From Azolla caroliniana (taxonomy: Eukaryota; Polypodiophyta), in assembly GCA_043228905.1 (NCBI GenBank), contig JBHGNT010000001.1, positions 36,146,001 to 36,210,000 of the forward strand: DNA of 64,000 nucleotides, read 5' to 3'. The notes under the pieces were generated by a model, which saw only the letters and a list, made by a program, of their open reading frames with translations, ran no database searches and was not told the origin of the DNA. Every line of letters starts with the position of its first letter. The stretch's first letter is position 1. Below, one piece after another: positions 42,501 to 54,416 of this stretch. Both the position numbers and the translations under genes were made by a program.

Positions 42501-44073
42501 GCTAAATAATCCCTTTTTGTGGTAACTGTGAGCTGTTTTAAAATCGTTTAAACTCATGTCCTCACATTCCACAAAATATGCCATTCTGCAGAATAATTAG
42601 TGGGCAGTTTCTTACATCTACATAAGAACCGTAGTCAAGGAAACCCAGGTGGAAAGGTGAGAGCGACATTTTTGTTCTCTCTACATGTTCCTGTCATCCA
42701 AAGATGTCGTGACATAGGAGGGATAAATTTTCTCGGCCATGCTACTTCATGTGTGTTTGTCTTATGAATGTTCTCAGCATTTGCACAGAAATCAAGACTG
42801 GATTATTATATGTTAAGGAGATTGAATTTTCAAAGTGGCCTAACCATTCCCAACCGCATGTCCTAACCTCACTAGCAACTCCATATCATGTGATTAAGAA
42901 TACCATGAATCTTGCTAAAGTTCTATATTCAGACTCTGATCATGGACTATCCAAATTGCATGAAATACCATACCCAGAAATTTGTATTAGGTACCTCCTA
43001 TTTGGACTCTACTTTTGGAATGGGGCGCCTCAGAAGTGGTTGATTATTGCATTTATATTTCATCAAGGTGTCCATTAGAAATGTAGACCTAGGCATCCAT
43101 ATAATACCTTCCCTAGCTCCATATGCTGAATGTTTGTAAGGGTGGAGCCATGAGGTCCGCCACCTCCTTATCAAAGTAGAAAAATAAGGGATGAAACTAA
43201 CTGGTATCTTTTTTGGTTTGCAATGCTAAAATGGGGAATTTTGTATAGCCTTATTGGGCCTATTCCCATCAACTCATCAGATTCATCCATACACCTTCCT
43301 CGTGCCCTATCATATACCCAAAGCCGACTTCACATGGTCAAAGTTATCTTATATCTAATATTTCTTGAGTCTATTTAATATCTAATACATAAACCATGAA
43401 AACGGTACTGTACAAGATTTCTATATTTTCGTTTCTTTCCCACTCTTTGCAACCTCAGCTGACATGACATAGTTATCATAAGATCATAGGCTAGCTTTGT
43501 TTGTTTCTAGAACTTGTCATCAAGCTCAATGCATTGGCTTAGAAGGGATTAGCGAAGGCAATGTGTTTGCTTTATGTGATGGTATGAACCATAGACTATC
43601 TAAATACAAAAAGAAAAAGATTAGAAAATTTGGAATAGGATTGATGATTGTGTGATGCTTATCATTTTGTTCAGAATTTCAAAATTCATCAGGAGTTAAT
43701 ACTCAAACCCTTCACAATAATAAGTCAGGCTATTGTCAGTGCACATTCTATACTAGTTTGTCACAAGGGTAAATTTTGTTCCTTTTAACTGAAAGATATT
43801 ATTTTCTTCTTCTAAAAAGTATGTTTGCGAAAACATTTTTCATAGGCGACAGACCAAGTGGCGAAAGTGCTAGTCATCCTTGCATTTTCTCTCGCATTTC
43901 TTCCTTTCAAGCTAATTTTGCTCTCAATGTTTTGGGAGGCATTCACACGACAAACACGCTTCCGTCAAGAAAGCACTGAACGCATAATGCGAAGGGTAAG
44001 AGAATGGTGGTACAGCATACCTGTTGTTCCTGTTCGTCTCCTCAAAGTTGAGGAAGAGAAAAAGAAAAGCTAA
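36508..44073 (+). CDS. DUF639 family membrane protein
   Basis: Nine exons: 36508-36725, 37828-38062, 38268-38437, 38539-38681, 39260-39437, 39564-40173, 40399-40511, 40642-40882 and 43846-44073. Total 2136 nt, 711 aa. The order of conserved blocks matches plant DUF639 proteins: WVRELSSLANVVASRCAK, PRNLLEYCCFRALAVSSRV, FRRLTFEMMLAWE, GRLQFSVYDKYL, EGTVTTQPVLQHVGVSTWPG, RLTLTDHALYFESIGVVSYD, PELTGPWGARLFDKA and EFPEFTGHARRDYW. The C-terminal third has hydrophobic helices (LLGYVIPVCLLCLAGFMLWF; VLVILAFSLAFLPFKLILLS) and ends MRRVREWWYSIPVVPVRLLK plus a Lys/Glu tail. The STWPGRLTLTDHALYFE stretch resembles a GRAM/PH-like fold found in lipid-binding proteins. No biochemical role is established for the family that I know of. 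The last intron is 2.96 kb and holds a tandem duplication. Confidence 0.92.
41197..41540. repeat. 172-bp tandem duplication inside DUF639 intron 8
   Basis: Copies start at 41197 and 41369. Both run from TAAAACCAG(T/G)TCATTCCTG through GAACATGTAGGATACATTCT to AAAAACCTGTATGCATGTAG. The second has a few substitutions and a short insertion (TTGAGGA). Near identity suggests a fairly recent local duplication. Short open frames within it are incidental. Confidence 0.85.
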
Positions 44074-45903
44074 AGATCCTGAACAGTTTTTCAGCTCTTC
44101 CCCCATGTTAGCTATATAGATAGATATAGATACTAAAGCAACAGGGAAGATATATTGGTATTTGGAAGATGCATATAGCTGACACACACCCTCAAACATC
44201 AGTAAAGAATGGAGATGGTACAAATAGATTCAAGTTGGTATGAAGGATCCCTTGTATAGGTATTGCTTCTTTTCGTTTTATCCACATTGTATACATGCTC
44301 TACAATCTTTATCACACTCGAGTAATTTGAACTCTTACAAATATAGCCTCAGTTAGAGCCTGTTGTTTGCTTTTCCTTTCACCTTAAGTAGAATCACCTA
44401 CTCGTTAACTTGAGTTGTCAGAACTGTACATATTTCTACAGTAAATTGTAACTATGACAGGAGGACTGAAGTAATGTTAGAGTGGAATATTGTTAGAGAA
44501 GAGGTCCTTAGCAAAGTGACCACCTTGATTCCGTAGTATGGTTAAAGTCGTATCCATATATTTATATATACTATTTCTCTGAGTGTAGTCGGTCACGTGT
44601 TCGCTGTTCAAAATGAAGTTTCATGTGAGAAATGAGCTCCGAATATATGTTCTCTAGTTTTGCATCACAATAAAGATCCCAAAAGACTTTAAAGATCTCA
44701 CTTATCAATGATTTGTGCGTAAAATATTCAGAGATGATAAATAGGAGTAGATTTGAGAATTGGATTACTTTCTATGACATTTTACATCAAGTATTATTTT
44801 AAATTTATGTTATTCTCAAAATTGAAGGGGTGACTATTTGACTATTTTGTTTGTTGTTTTGCCTTTACATGTTGGCGACCGTTAGTATATTACTATTGAC
44901 TAGTTAAATGGGTTTTGTGTTGGCTAATTCTTCCAAGGTCAATCACTTTCTTTGAACACCCCAAATAGCAATATGGGAACAAACTATAAAAAGATGTATG
45001 TATTCGCAAAAGTATTCGCCAACTATCACTTCTTTGGCTTCTTAAAGAAGTAATCTAGGAGTATCAAGATCTGATGTTCTTGTGAGGGATTATCCAGCAG
45101 TCATGTTTGGTTTTGCATAGATGCAACTTTGCTTGTGACCAATGCTTTGTTTCCAAACTTTCTAGTGCAAGGAATTACTAGTTATTTGAACTTTTGTGGG
45201 GATTTGTGTAGATTAGAACTATTAACGACTTTTGAAAATATCATGCAACCATGATTTAATCTCTCTTTGTTAAGAGTCTAATACTAATTAATAGACCAAA
45301 ATAAAGTAAAAAGAAGGAAAATAGATTGGATAGAAGAACCCGTTCCACCCAACCACCCTCGAGCTATGATCTAGACATAACCAACCTACCACCGACGTCC
45401 TATATCTTCGGATATTCGGATGACTAATACCTTGGAAGAGATAAACACGATCGTCGAGACGAAAGCTTAGCCCGCACCACTAGTGTGTAAGACAATAGCC
45501 TTTCGACGTAATGTGCTTACGAGGGTAGCTAAGCCTCATATTTATACCTTTTCTTAGACCCCTTTTAAGTTTAAATTGTTTGATTTTAATTCTAAATTGT
45601 TAGGTGTTAAGTCTAAATTATTTGACGTCTTTTTTTCGGTATCCCCTTTCTTTGTACTTGAAAAACTAAGATTAGATTCTATTCTTTTTAGAAAAAAATT
45701 GTTAAATTCCATAGGATTTGGAACTATCTAGAATAGATTTGCCTTTCTAAAAGGCTCTCCATTCATTGGTTGTCCAAATCATGATAGTGCATGCACCTAT
45801 CATTCCTTCTATCCAATCACATTAGTCCCCTTTTTAACATTAGTGAATATACCCTTCACTTAGGTAAATATTAGTGACCTACCCTCACCTACGTTATGTG
45901 TAC

Positions 45904-45991
<88 letters not shown>

Positions 45992-48018
45992 GTATATGTA
46001 TATGTATATATGTTTATATTTGTGTGGGTTGTGAAGCTTGTGCTTTGCAACATCAATGATTGTAAGCAAGGCCTATGATGTTGCAGACTTTATCAGAACC
46101 CATGATACTTTCAGTTTAAAATTTGTACACTAACAACCATAACCCAATGGCAATCTTGGAAATCGATAGTACTAAACTTGTGGTTGGAGCAACATTAACG
46201 TCAATCTTTTTATCAACACATGGAGAGAAACAAATATTTCCCTTTATAAACCAATGACAATGTATAGTTACCAGTGTTTATTTAAGTGTGTATTATGTTT
46301 AATTGTGTGTATGTTTTGTTTAATTACCTCGGGTGGCATTGAGACAATGTGAGCTTATTCTTACAAAAATCTAGATATATGTGTGAGTGAGCTTCTTTAG
46401 TTGGCTAGAGTATTGATACTTTGGTTTGATGAAATCCTACACATTTATTAAGGACAAAGGTATTATTAGATCCTAAAAACAATCCCAAGACTAAATTAGG
46501 GAAGCTTGTGTAACATACCCCTCTTTAGGCTTCCAAGATTTGTCTCATTGCAAGCCAAATATATAGGCATTCTATGTTATATGTCAAAATTGTGCTCCAA
46601 TGAAGGGATAATCAATTTTATTATTCGTCACTTTCCCATGAAAAATCTGAATTGCAATCAATGCCAATCACACTTTTGGCTATCCAAAAGCTTAAGAGAG
46701 ATATAATATACTTCCGTTGGCTATCCAAAAGCTCAAGAGAGATTTAATATACTTCTACTAAGCTATAAATACGTATTATCATCTTTTGAGCTATAAAATC
46801 AATGCCAAGTTGTATTACATAATGCTCAAAATATCTCATTAGTATTACCTTCCTCATAATGATTGACTAATACAATATACTTGTCCCTCATCAATAGCAT
46901 AGAAAGTTGGGTATGATTTGTTCAAAATTTATAAAGACTTGAGAAGTAAACAAGTATATATAATGTGGTACCAGACTCCATTAAATAAGCTTGCAACAAC
47001 AATTCCCAATTATTTATCAAATAATAGAACTATTTTCTTTATGGGATTCATGGTTGTAGCACATGTTGTTAGGTCAAAAGTTTAACTATATATATACATC
47101 AGCTTTCTAATTACCACCATGATGGTCTTGTGCATAACCAAATTTTCATATGTTCAAGCATACGAGAAATCATGATCTTATTTTTCTTCAAACACATAAT
47201 CTATACTAATATGCACGTTGTTGCTAGTTGTATTTTACATCCTAAAAATCTTTGAATCCTTGTTAGATCACACTAGAATGGCTTTAATGCTCTTGAAGTC
47301 TTTGTATGTTTTGAGTCAAGACTTCGTTGCCTTCATCTAGTGGTGGAGTCTAAATCAATGGACATTAATGAACTATCATTGATGGACATTGTGCGAGCTA
47401 GCCTCATCTTCCCAATTTGAGAATGGTCCATTTTGTTGTGGAAATTGTTGCATAATGTTATTTTTCGAGCGAAGTGGTCCATTTCGTTTGCAACCATTTC
47501 CACCTCATCTAAAATAATTTTAGAGTTTTAGCATTTTACTATGACCGTAAGCAAAGCTTCTCAAAAGGCCTATAAGATCTTATATAATTTTCATCCATAT
47601 AAACAAAATATACCTTGCATTATGTCCAGCACAAGTACATTAATTTAATACTATTCCAAGGAAAAGCAACACCCACCTTACTCCTTGACTACCATATCCT
47701 AGTCCTTGCAAACACTAAATATGGATCAAATGAATCTTGCCAACATTCAAGTGTCACAAAATTGATGGGAGAATATGATATTGTCATGCAAGGTGTATTT
47801 GTTTTATGGGTATCATACAAATTTGATGAACACACCTCATGTGGCATAACACACATATAAGATAGTGTCCACTAAAATGTACCCCTTACATATATCTACT
47901 TTTTTTGAGACCATGTCATACTTAGGTCACTGTTATTCGTAGCATAGATTGTCCCTTAATCCTCATGTCATATGGTTATCCATTGGACCCTATTAATACC
48001 CTAGCATGTTGCTCTTGC
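44074..48018. other. Intergenic DNA
   Basis: About 3.9 kb after DUF639 with no recognisable gene. The first 250 bp or so are probably 3' UTR. A CA/CT microsatellite at 45907-45988 is listed separately. At 46677-46760 a 42-bp phrase (GGCTATCCAAAAGCT(T/C)AAGAG) is tandemly duplicated. No RNA gene seen. Confidence 0.5.
45907..45988. repeat. Compound (AC)n(TC)n microsatellite
   Basis: About 18 AC units followed directly by about 23 TC units, then a short TATGTA run. Such compound dinucleotide tracts are highly mutable. No gene context. Confidence 0.9.
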
Positions 48019-48026
48019 CACAATAT

Positions 48027-48639
48027 TTTTTTATTTTTTATTTTTTAAAAGTGAAGATTCACTGTGGTATTAATGAAAAGATGCCCAAAGGCTACAAAGT
48101 ATCCATACAATCTAGTACAACCCTCCTACCCACATGAATGGACATGTCTAGTAGCGGAAACCCTCATGCATGGTCTTTTCAAGACAGGGGGCGGAAAAAG
48201 CCATCTTGGTGGAGCATATCTCCATTTTATTCTGTCCCCAAAATAGGTGAAGACCTCTGCCTTTATCCAAATTTCTCGAAATTGTTGTTGCTTGCGAAAC
48301 ACAACATTAGGCTCAACATGTATTGCCTCATATTGACCTCTTAGAGCATGCAGGAGCATCAACCATATCTCCTTGACTAACTCAACCGCATTCAGTTTGA
48401 CATTCTGAAGTACACACTTACATCTTGCCTTCCATAACATTCAAACTACTAAAGAAGATATAGTAGACCAAACCTTGTCTTCTTCCAAACAATGGATAGT
48501 ATAAGAGGCCTCCAACACATGTCTTCCATCAAAGAGGAGAAGAAAATCAACATGGTTCCTTTCATAATTCTGTATTTCTTCAGCCAACCTTCCCCATCTC
48601 ACAAAACCCCATGTGTACGCCTGTTTACCATAAATAGGA
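48027..48639 (-). mobile_element. LINE 3'-end fragment 1 (minus strand)
   Basis: Plus-strand T-runs (a poly-A-like tail on the minus strand) start near 48027. They are followed by sequence closely matching 48670-49255, for example AAAGATGC(C/T)(C/G)AAAGGCTAC, GGCGGAAAAAGCCATCTTG versus GGTGGAAAAAGCCATCTTGA, and CATATTGACCTCTTA. The piece ends near 48639 with ACCATAAATAGGA, where the longer neighbour continues. It is a 5'-truncated copy of the same LINE family and encodes only degraded C-terminal residues. CACAATAT occurs at both 48019-48026 and 48640-48647, either a target duplication or simply the element's 3' end. Confidence 0.75.
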
Positions 48640-48647
48640 CACAATAT

Positions 48648-51085
48648 TTTTATTTTTATTTTTTTAAAGAAGGTTCACCTTGGTATTAATGGAAAGATGC
48701 TGAAAGGCTACAACGAGTTCATACAATATATTACAACCCTCATATCCACATCAACCAACATGTCAAGTATCAAAAGCCCTCATGAAGGTTGTTCCAAGAC
48801 GGGGGGTGGAAAAAGCCATCTTGATGAAGCATATCTCCACTTTATTCTTTCTCCAAAAGAGACGAAGACCTCAACGTTTTTCCAAGTTTCTCTAAATTGT
48901 TGTTGTCTCCGAATCACAACTTCAGGCTCACCAGTTATTGCATCATATTGACCTCTTAAAGGGTGTACGAGCATTAACCATACCTCTTTGACTAACTCAA
49001 CTACATTCTGTTTAACTTTCTGAAATACACATTTACATATAGCCTTCCACAAGACCCAAATGACTAGAGAAGATATCGTAGACCAGAGCATATCCTCTTC
49101 CAAACAACGGAATATCATAGACGTCCAATACATGTCTTCCATCGGAGAGGAGAAGGAAATCACCATACTCCTTTTCATAGTTTTGAATTTCTTTAGCCAA
49201 TCTTCCCCATCTCACAAAATCCCATGTGTACACCTGCCTACCATAAATAGGATATAACATTCTCAACATTCTTTTCCAAACTGCTATAGCAATAGGACAT
49301 ATCCATAAAACATGGTAAACCGATTCAATGGGAGAACCACAACTGTCACATTTTAAATCTTGACAATGTGCCCGCATCCCTGACTTCACAGGAATGCCAT
49401 AATGTGTCAACAACCATCTAAATAACACAACCTTTTTAGGAATTTGCATCGCCCATAACCATTTCCAATAAGCATTCAACCAAGAATTTGTTACATTACC
49501 AAATCTCCAAAAATTACAAGCTGTTGGTGTAACAGTCACACCTCTCCTCAGCATTTCTCTACCCATTTCTCTCCTTAACATTCCTTGTGCTGATCTGATT
49601 TGCCATTTCCACTCACAAGGATCCCACAAAAGGTGATCAATGGGCTTAGTCTCATAGACCCATAAATTAGAGAGATTCTTAACATCATTTGGATGTGGGT
49701 TCAATATCCATTTATTATCTTTCTTCCATAATATACGTATAGGCAACCTATTCCCTCGAGTTACAATTTCGTCTTCCACAAAGAGAGAATGAAGTCGTCC
49801 AGAAGGCAAAACATCGAAGTAAAGGCATTCATGAGAGTTTTTATAATCCCTAACCCCCAATAAGACATGTAGGGATGAAAACATACCATACCAAAGGAAA
49901 CTAGTTTGAGCAGGTTGAAAGGAAGATATTGTAAAGACTATCCATTTCTGAATACATAATTTTCCCTCCCCAAATTGCACTACAAACTTGGGTTTTGTTT
50001 TCCATCGCTGAAGAAGAAAAAGTCAGCCAATTCCCAACAGACTTAGCTTCACCTTTATCAAAGTCAGCCCAATTCAACGTAGTTCTCTTCCCTAACATTA
50101 CCCCATATTCTGATGCAAATAGAGGGTTCAATAGGAGGGGTTGATGCAACCATTCCTCCTTACATGATGGTAAAGATCGGACTAAGTTATGTTTCAAATC
50201 CCACCATGCCTTCATGATACCCCTAAAAAACTATCTTTCCAATTGCCACCGGTAGAAGGCATAACTTTAACCATTCTCTGCCTTAAGATTTTTTTCCAAG
50301 GCTCCCCACCAGGCAACAAACCACTTATAATAAATTTTCCCACGACCACCCTCGTCCTTTGGAGTTGTAATAACTTTACAAGATACCTTGGCTCTCACAT
50401 AAGAACAATCTTTAGATCCCCAAAGGAAATTCCTAATAAGCCTTTGTACTTGCGATAAAGCAGAACGTGAGCACAACCAAGCTGATAAAATGTACCACAT
50501 GGAAGCTAACAATACTTGATTGGCAATAACAACCTTCCTGCCAATGACAATTTAGCAATATTCCAATATAACAATTTCTTCCTTATAGCAAGCAACAGAG
50601 GAGCTACATGATCTTCCGGCGAAATATTAATACATACATGACATCCCAAGTATCTTATAGGTTTCCCATGCGGAATCCATTGAAACCCTTCTTGTGGACA
50701 CCACAAAGGGTTTATTGTGTTACCTACCCAGAACCCCACTGATTTATTCCAATTAATAACAATTCTAGAAGCATAGCAAAATGTATCAATAACATGTTGT
50801 ACTCTAGAAAGATTATCGCTAGAACTTTGCAAATACAAGGCTGTATCATCAACAAATTGATAATCCACAACCTGTTCCTCTAACCATGGCCATTGTAGCC
50901 CTTTTATATTCACAATATTACTTGTAAGAAAACTACTAAACGCTTCTCCAATCATCAAATATAAAAAAGGAGCCAACGAACAACCCTGTCTCACTGACCT
51001 CGAAATTGCGAATGTTTGGCCTAACTCTCCATCTACTAATACCCTGCTTATCCATGCTTGCACATAATGGTCTATTTCTTAAGAT
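48648..51085 (-). mobile_element. 5'-truncated LINE (L1-type) with RT and zf-RVT remnants
   Basis: The minus-strand coding remnant runs from RT to the C-terminus. 51063-50506 encodes the back half of reverse transcriptase: SRSVRQGCSLAPFLYL, the catalytic box YQFVDDTALYLQ, and IRYLGCHV. The frame continues broken through 50512-50267 (SALSQVQRLIRNFLWGSKD) and 50215-49901. 49980-49033 encodes the zinc-binding RT-associated domain (WKWLWAMQIPKKVVLFRWLL ... CDSCG...ESVYHVLWICP). The plus-strand T-rich run at 48648-48665 is the tail. An in-frame TAA and loss of homology near 51085 mark the 5' truncation, inside RT. Frames change at least twice, so the copy is dead. Such elements move by target-primed reverse transcription. 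Confidence 0.85.
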
Positions 51086-51112
51086 AACACCATTGTGAGA
51101 ATAGTTGTACGC

Positions 51113-51890
51113 TGTCGCGTTGTTATGCGCGTGCGTGGAGAAAGGCGGGACCACGGGGGTCTTGGACTAGGGAGCGACGGAGCGTAGGAAGTCGCACTTC
51201 ACCGTTTTTTGGGGCACCCCTGAAACGCACCGGAAGCAGCCGAAGAGAGAGAGGGAGTGAGAGAGCGTGCTTGACACCGACTCACGCGCGCGCGCACACA
51301 CACACACACACACACGCGCGCACACACGCCCTCTTGTACAGGAAACGCAGGGAAGGAGGGGAGCACCCGACACCAACAAGACGCCAATATACACAGACAG
51401 ACGCAAACGTATATGTATATATATATATATATATATGAAGAATACACTCCCGGCTTCGAGCCGGACCAGGATAGTTTACAACAGTCGTCTGCTGTCAAGC
51501 CGCCGTCGGGGAGCTCTCGGGCTCGTCGTGCCGAGCGGGGTCTTGCACAGGAGATAAGCTGCAGCCAACCCTAAACGAACACGAAGGGGAAGAAGAAGAA
51601 GTAGAAGAACCCTAACCCTAAACCTACCGGTATACCCTCTAATCCAAAATGGGCAACCCCTTCACAAAGGGCGTTCCCTTCCTTTTATAGAACAAGGAAA
51701 GGGATGCGTTACAATGTGGGACAAATCCCGACTTACATGGGATTGTCTGTCCCGACTTAACTACTCTTCGGCGCCATAAAGGCGCCCTCGATATTCACAC
51801 CAAATGTACATGGGTGCGTACACACGCTGCACCCCGCCGATGTAGACAATGTTTCCCGGTTTTCGCCTATGGCCGAAATTCTTCACGACA
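51113..51890 (-). mobile_element. Solo LTR related to the gypsy element at 53555-60857
   Basis: 778 bp, starting TGTCGCG and ending TTCTTCACGACA, with the same terminal TGTCG/CGACA inverted repeat as the 791-bp LTRs of the nearby element. Shared internal blocks include GGCGGGACC(A/G)CGGGGGTCT near the left end and CGCCTATGG(C/A)CG near the right end; the middle is divergent. It is flanked by ACGC on both sides (51109-51112; 51891-51894), a 4-bp target duplication. It contains a CA/GC-rich microsatellite near 51290-51330, an AT repeat near 51415-51435 and AACCCTAACCCTAAACC near 51607. No internal region is present, so it arose by LTR-LTR recombination. Orientation is inferred from the neighbour. 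Confidence 0.8.
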
Positions 51891-51959
51891 ACGCTAATGG
51901 GAAATCGTCCTTATAGGAAAATCTTTTTAGTCTAAGTTAGTGTAGAGATGGATGATGTT

Positions 51960-53420
51960 AATGGACGATGAAGCAGTTCTATGGAGGGATAGGGAGGCTT
52001 GATTATGTTTTCATTTACTTTTCAAATTTTGGGGAGCGGTTTCTCATTTTTCTGGTGAGGATGAGTGGAATCAAACTGTCAAAAGGTGTTGTATTTGGAT
52101 GTATTAAGGTACAATGGCCTACCATGTTATTGGGCTATATTGAGCATGATAAGAATGAGGATGCTATACAACTCTATCCTCGAATGCTTTGGGCAAGAAG
52201 ATGGATGCTTTGATGCACAACATAGTTTTTATTCATAGCCAAATCGAGATCAGTTACATAGTCTTGTGGAACACACTACTTTCAGGATGTGCCAAGTTTG
52301 GGCCAGTATCAAAGTGCTACATTGTTTTACTCAGATTTAGTTAGATGGTTTATTTCTTGAGACAACACTTATCTCAGGGTATGTTGAGCAAGACTACCAA
52401 CAGTATCTTGGACTACATTAATTTGTGAATATGCTGAGTAGGATTATGTTGAAGAGCTTCAATATATGCTGAACCAGATGCAAATGGAGGGTGTATCCCC
52501 AAATCTTTCAATCATCTTTCATTTTGGTAAAACAAGTGGGCACAACAGTTTTGGTCTTACGATTTGTGAACCCGTATTCGCAGTATGGGCAATTTTAAAT
52601 GGAGATTTAGAGAGAACCATGAGATCCTCAAATGTCGGAAACTAGATGGTTTGGAGGTTTACCTTTTGACTGGTTAAATGTTTTAGGTCAACTTCTTGGT
52701 TTCTCTAGGACATGACTACATGCATTTTGTAAGCTTAAAGGAAAGTGAATAAATATAAAGGTACTAATAGATGATAGAAGTGAGGAATGGAAATTTTGGA
52801 GGAAAAGAAAAATACAAAGTCATGGATGTATGCATATGTGCATGTATGTTAGATGTAGAAACATGGAAGAAACAATCACAGTTTTTTCTAAGCAACATAA
52901 TCGAGATGTGGTGACTGACAATACAATCATTTCTGGGTATGTGCGGAATAATAAAGATTTTTCAGCTTTGAAATCTTTGAAAAATGCAAGCAAAAGGGGT
53001 TAAAGCTGACAAAGTCACGACTCTTTGCACGCTAAAAACCCGTGGATTGATGGGAGCTGTGAAATAGGCAAGTCTGGTACATGATCTAGTTATAGGAAAT
53101 GGATTTGATTCAGATGTTGTCATAGGAAATTCGTTCATTAACATGTATGCAACATGTGGAAAGTTGGAAGAGTCTCATTGAATGTTCAATATACTACCAT
53201 TTCATGAGGTGGTTTCATGGATGTCGCTCTACATAGTATGCACACAGTTGCAAACGTTGCCTGAAAGAGATGGAACAACATGGATTAATTCTAGTTGATA
53301 TTGTGTTTACTAGTACTTTGTCTGCTTGTAGGAAGCGTTGAAGAAGGGTATGATTACTTCAATTTGATGAAGGATCAATTTGGCATTCAACCAAGTATTG
53401 AGCATTATAATGACAGAAAT
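51960..53420 (+). pseudogene. Decayed PPR (PLS-type) gene
   Basis: Translating short segments in shifting frames gives pentatricopeptide-repeat phrases in the right order: WPTMLLGYIEHDKNEDAIQL (about 52108-52180), then EELQYMLNQMQMEGVSPNLS (about 52450-52520), VHDLVIGNGFDSDVVIGNSF with INMYATCGKLEES (about 53070-53180), HEVVSWM, and MEQHGLILVDIVFTSTLSAC...EEGYDYFNLMKDQFGIQPSI (about 53260-53400). The DVVIGNSFINMYATCGKLEE and HGLILVDIVFTSTLSAC patterns are those of organelle-targeted PLS-class RNA-editing PPR proteins. Many stops and frameshifts are present and no intact frame exceeds about 80 codons. No introns are obvious, as usual for this family. The 3' part is lost near the gypsy insertion. 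Confidence 0.75.
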
Positions 53421-53554
53421 ATGCGGAATAATGCTCAGCCCCAACCGAGACTTCAATCAATTTGTTAGAATCACAACCACGGAAGAAATGGGCAATGAAG
53501 GTAAATGCACATATACACAGACAATATGAGAGAGGGTACACAATATGTTAACGT

Positions 53555-54345
53555 TGTCGAGTTATTACGCAAGTGCGTGTGGAAACGAGGCGGGACCGCG
53601 GGGGTCTCGAACCAAAGAGCAAGCAAGGGAGGAGAGAGAGAGAGAACCGGCTACGCAGGACCGGGGATGCACAGGGACACGGCCCTTTAGCACTGAGAAC
53701 GCGAACGAACACCGACACAGACAGATGCGAATGACTAAATATATGTATTAAGAATGGCTAACACGACTACAACCCTCGGTGGGGCACAGGTTGGTTACAA
53801 CCGAGCAGGCCGGCGAACAGATGCCGATGCCTGTTCGCTTCGACGCACAAAGGGGGTAGCCGGTCGGAGGTGCTGCCGGAAGCACTCGGGCGTTCCTCGA
53901 AACAACGCGAGCCTCCTCGGAACCCTGCACAGAAAGCTATGGAGCTCAAGAAGGAAGGAAGCAGAGAGAGAAGCGTCCAGAAACGGTCCGGCAGCACTTC
54001 GTCCTCTCCGCCCGATATATCTGCAACAACTCTTTCCTGCTCCTTATATAGGCCGACGAGCAGGCCGTCATGTCAGCTCTATTCCCTGTCCCTTTTGGGA
54101 CAGGGATCCGCTTCGTCCTTCACGCATCCGCGTAGTTACGCCGCCGACTCGTACAGTCCCTTCGCTCGCGCGCGCGACCGAAAAGACTGTTCGCGCGGTC
54201 TTTGTCTCCACTCGTGTTAGGGCCCGTTCCCGCCGATTATCCTCCTAATTCGCTTCTATGTACAACTCGGAGCGTGCACGCGTGAAGAACCGGTTCCCAC
54301 GCCTTGGTGCGCCGATTCCGCCTATGGACGGTTTTCTTCACGACA
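53555..54345 (-). repeat. 3' LTR of the gypsy element
   Basis: 791 bp, downstream of pol on the minus strand and collinear with 60067-60857 at a constant offset of 6512 bp with no indels seen. Flanked outside by ACGT. Confidence 0.92.
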
Positions 54346-54357
54346 TCCGCCCCCACC
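54346..54357 (-). other. Polypurine tract of the gypsy element
   Basis: On the minus strand GGTGGGGGCGGA directly abuts the TGTCG of the 3' LTR, the expected plus-strand primer position. A single C interrupts the purines. Confidence 0.7.
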
Positions 54358-54416
54358 TAACCGTGCATCCTCCGGTATGCACCAAGAGAGTTGGGATGGA
54401 GAAAACCGGCCCGTCT

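Noticed and set aside
48648-51112. A target-site duplication for the longer LINE copy
   Set aside because: I compared the sequence before the T-rich tail with that after the truncated 5' end and found no convincing matching pair.
53754-54248. 164-codon open frame in the LTR, repeated at 60266-60760
   Set aside because: It is antisense to the element and duplicated only because both LTRs are nearly identical. It is Arg-rich GC-driven sequence with no domain.
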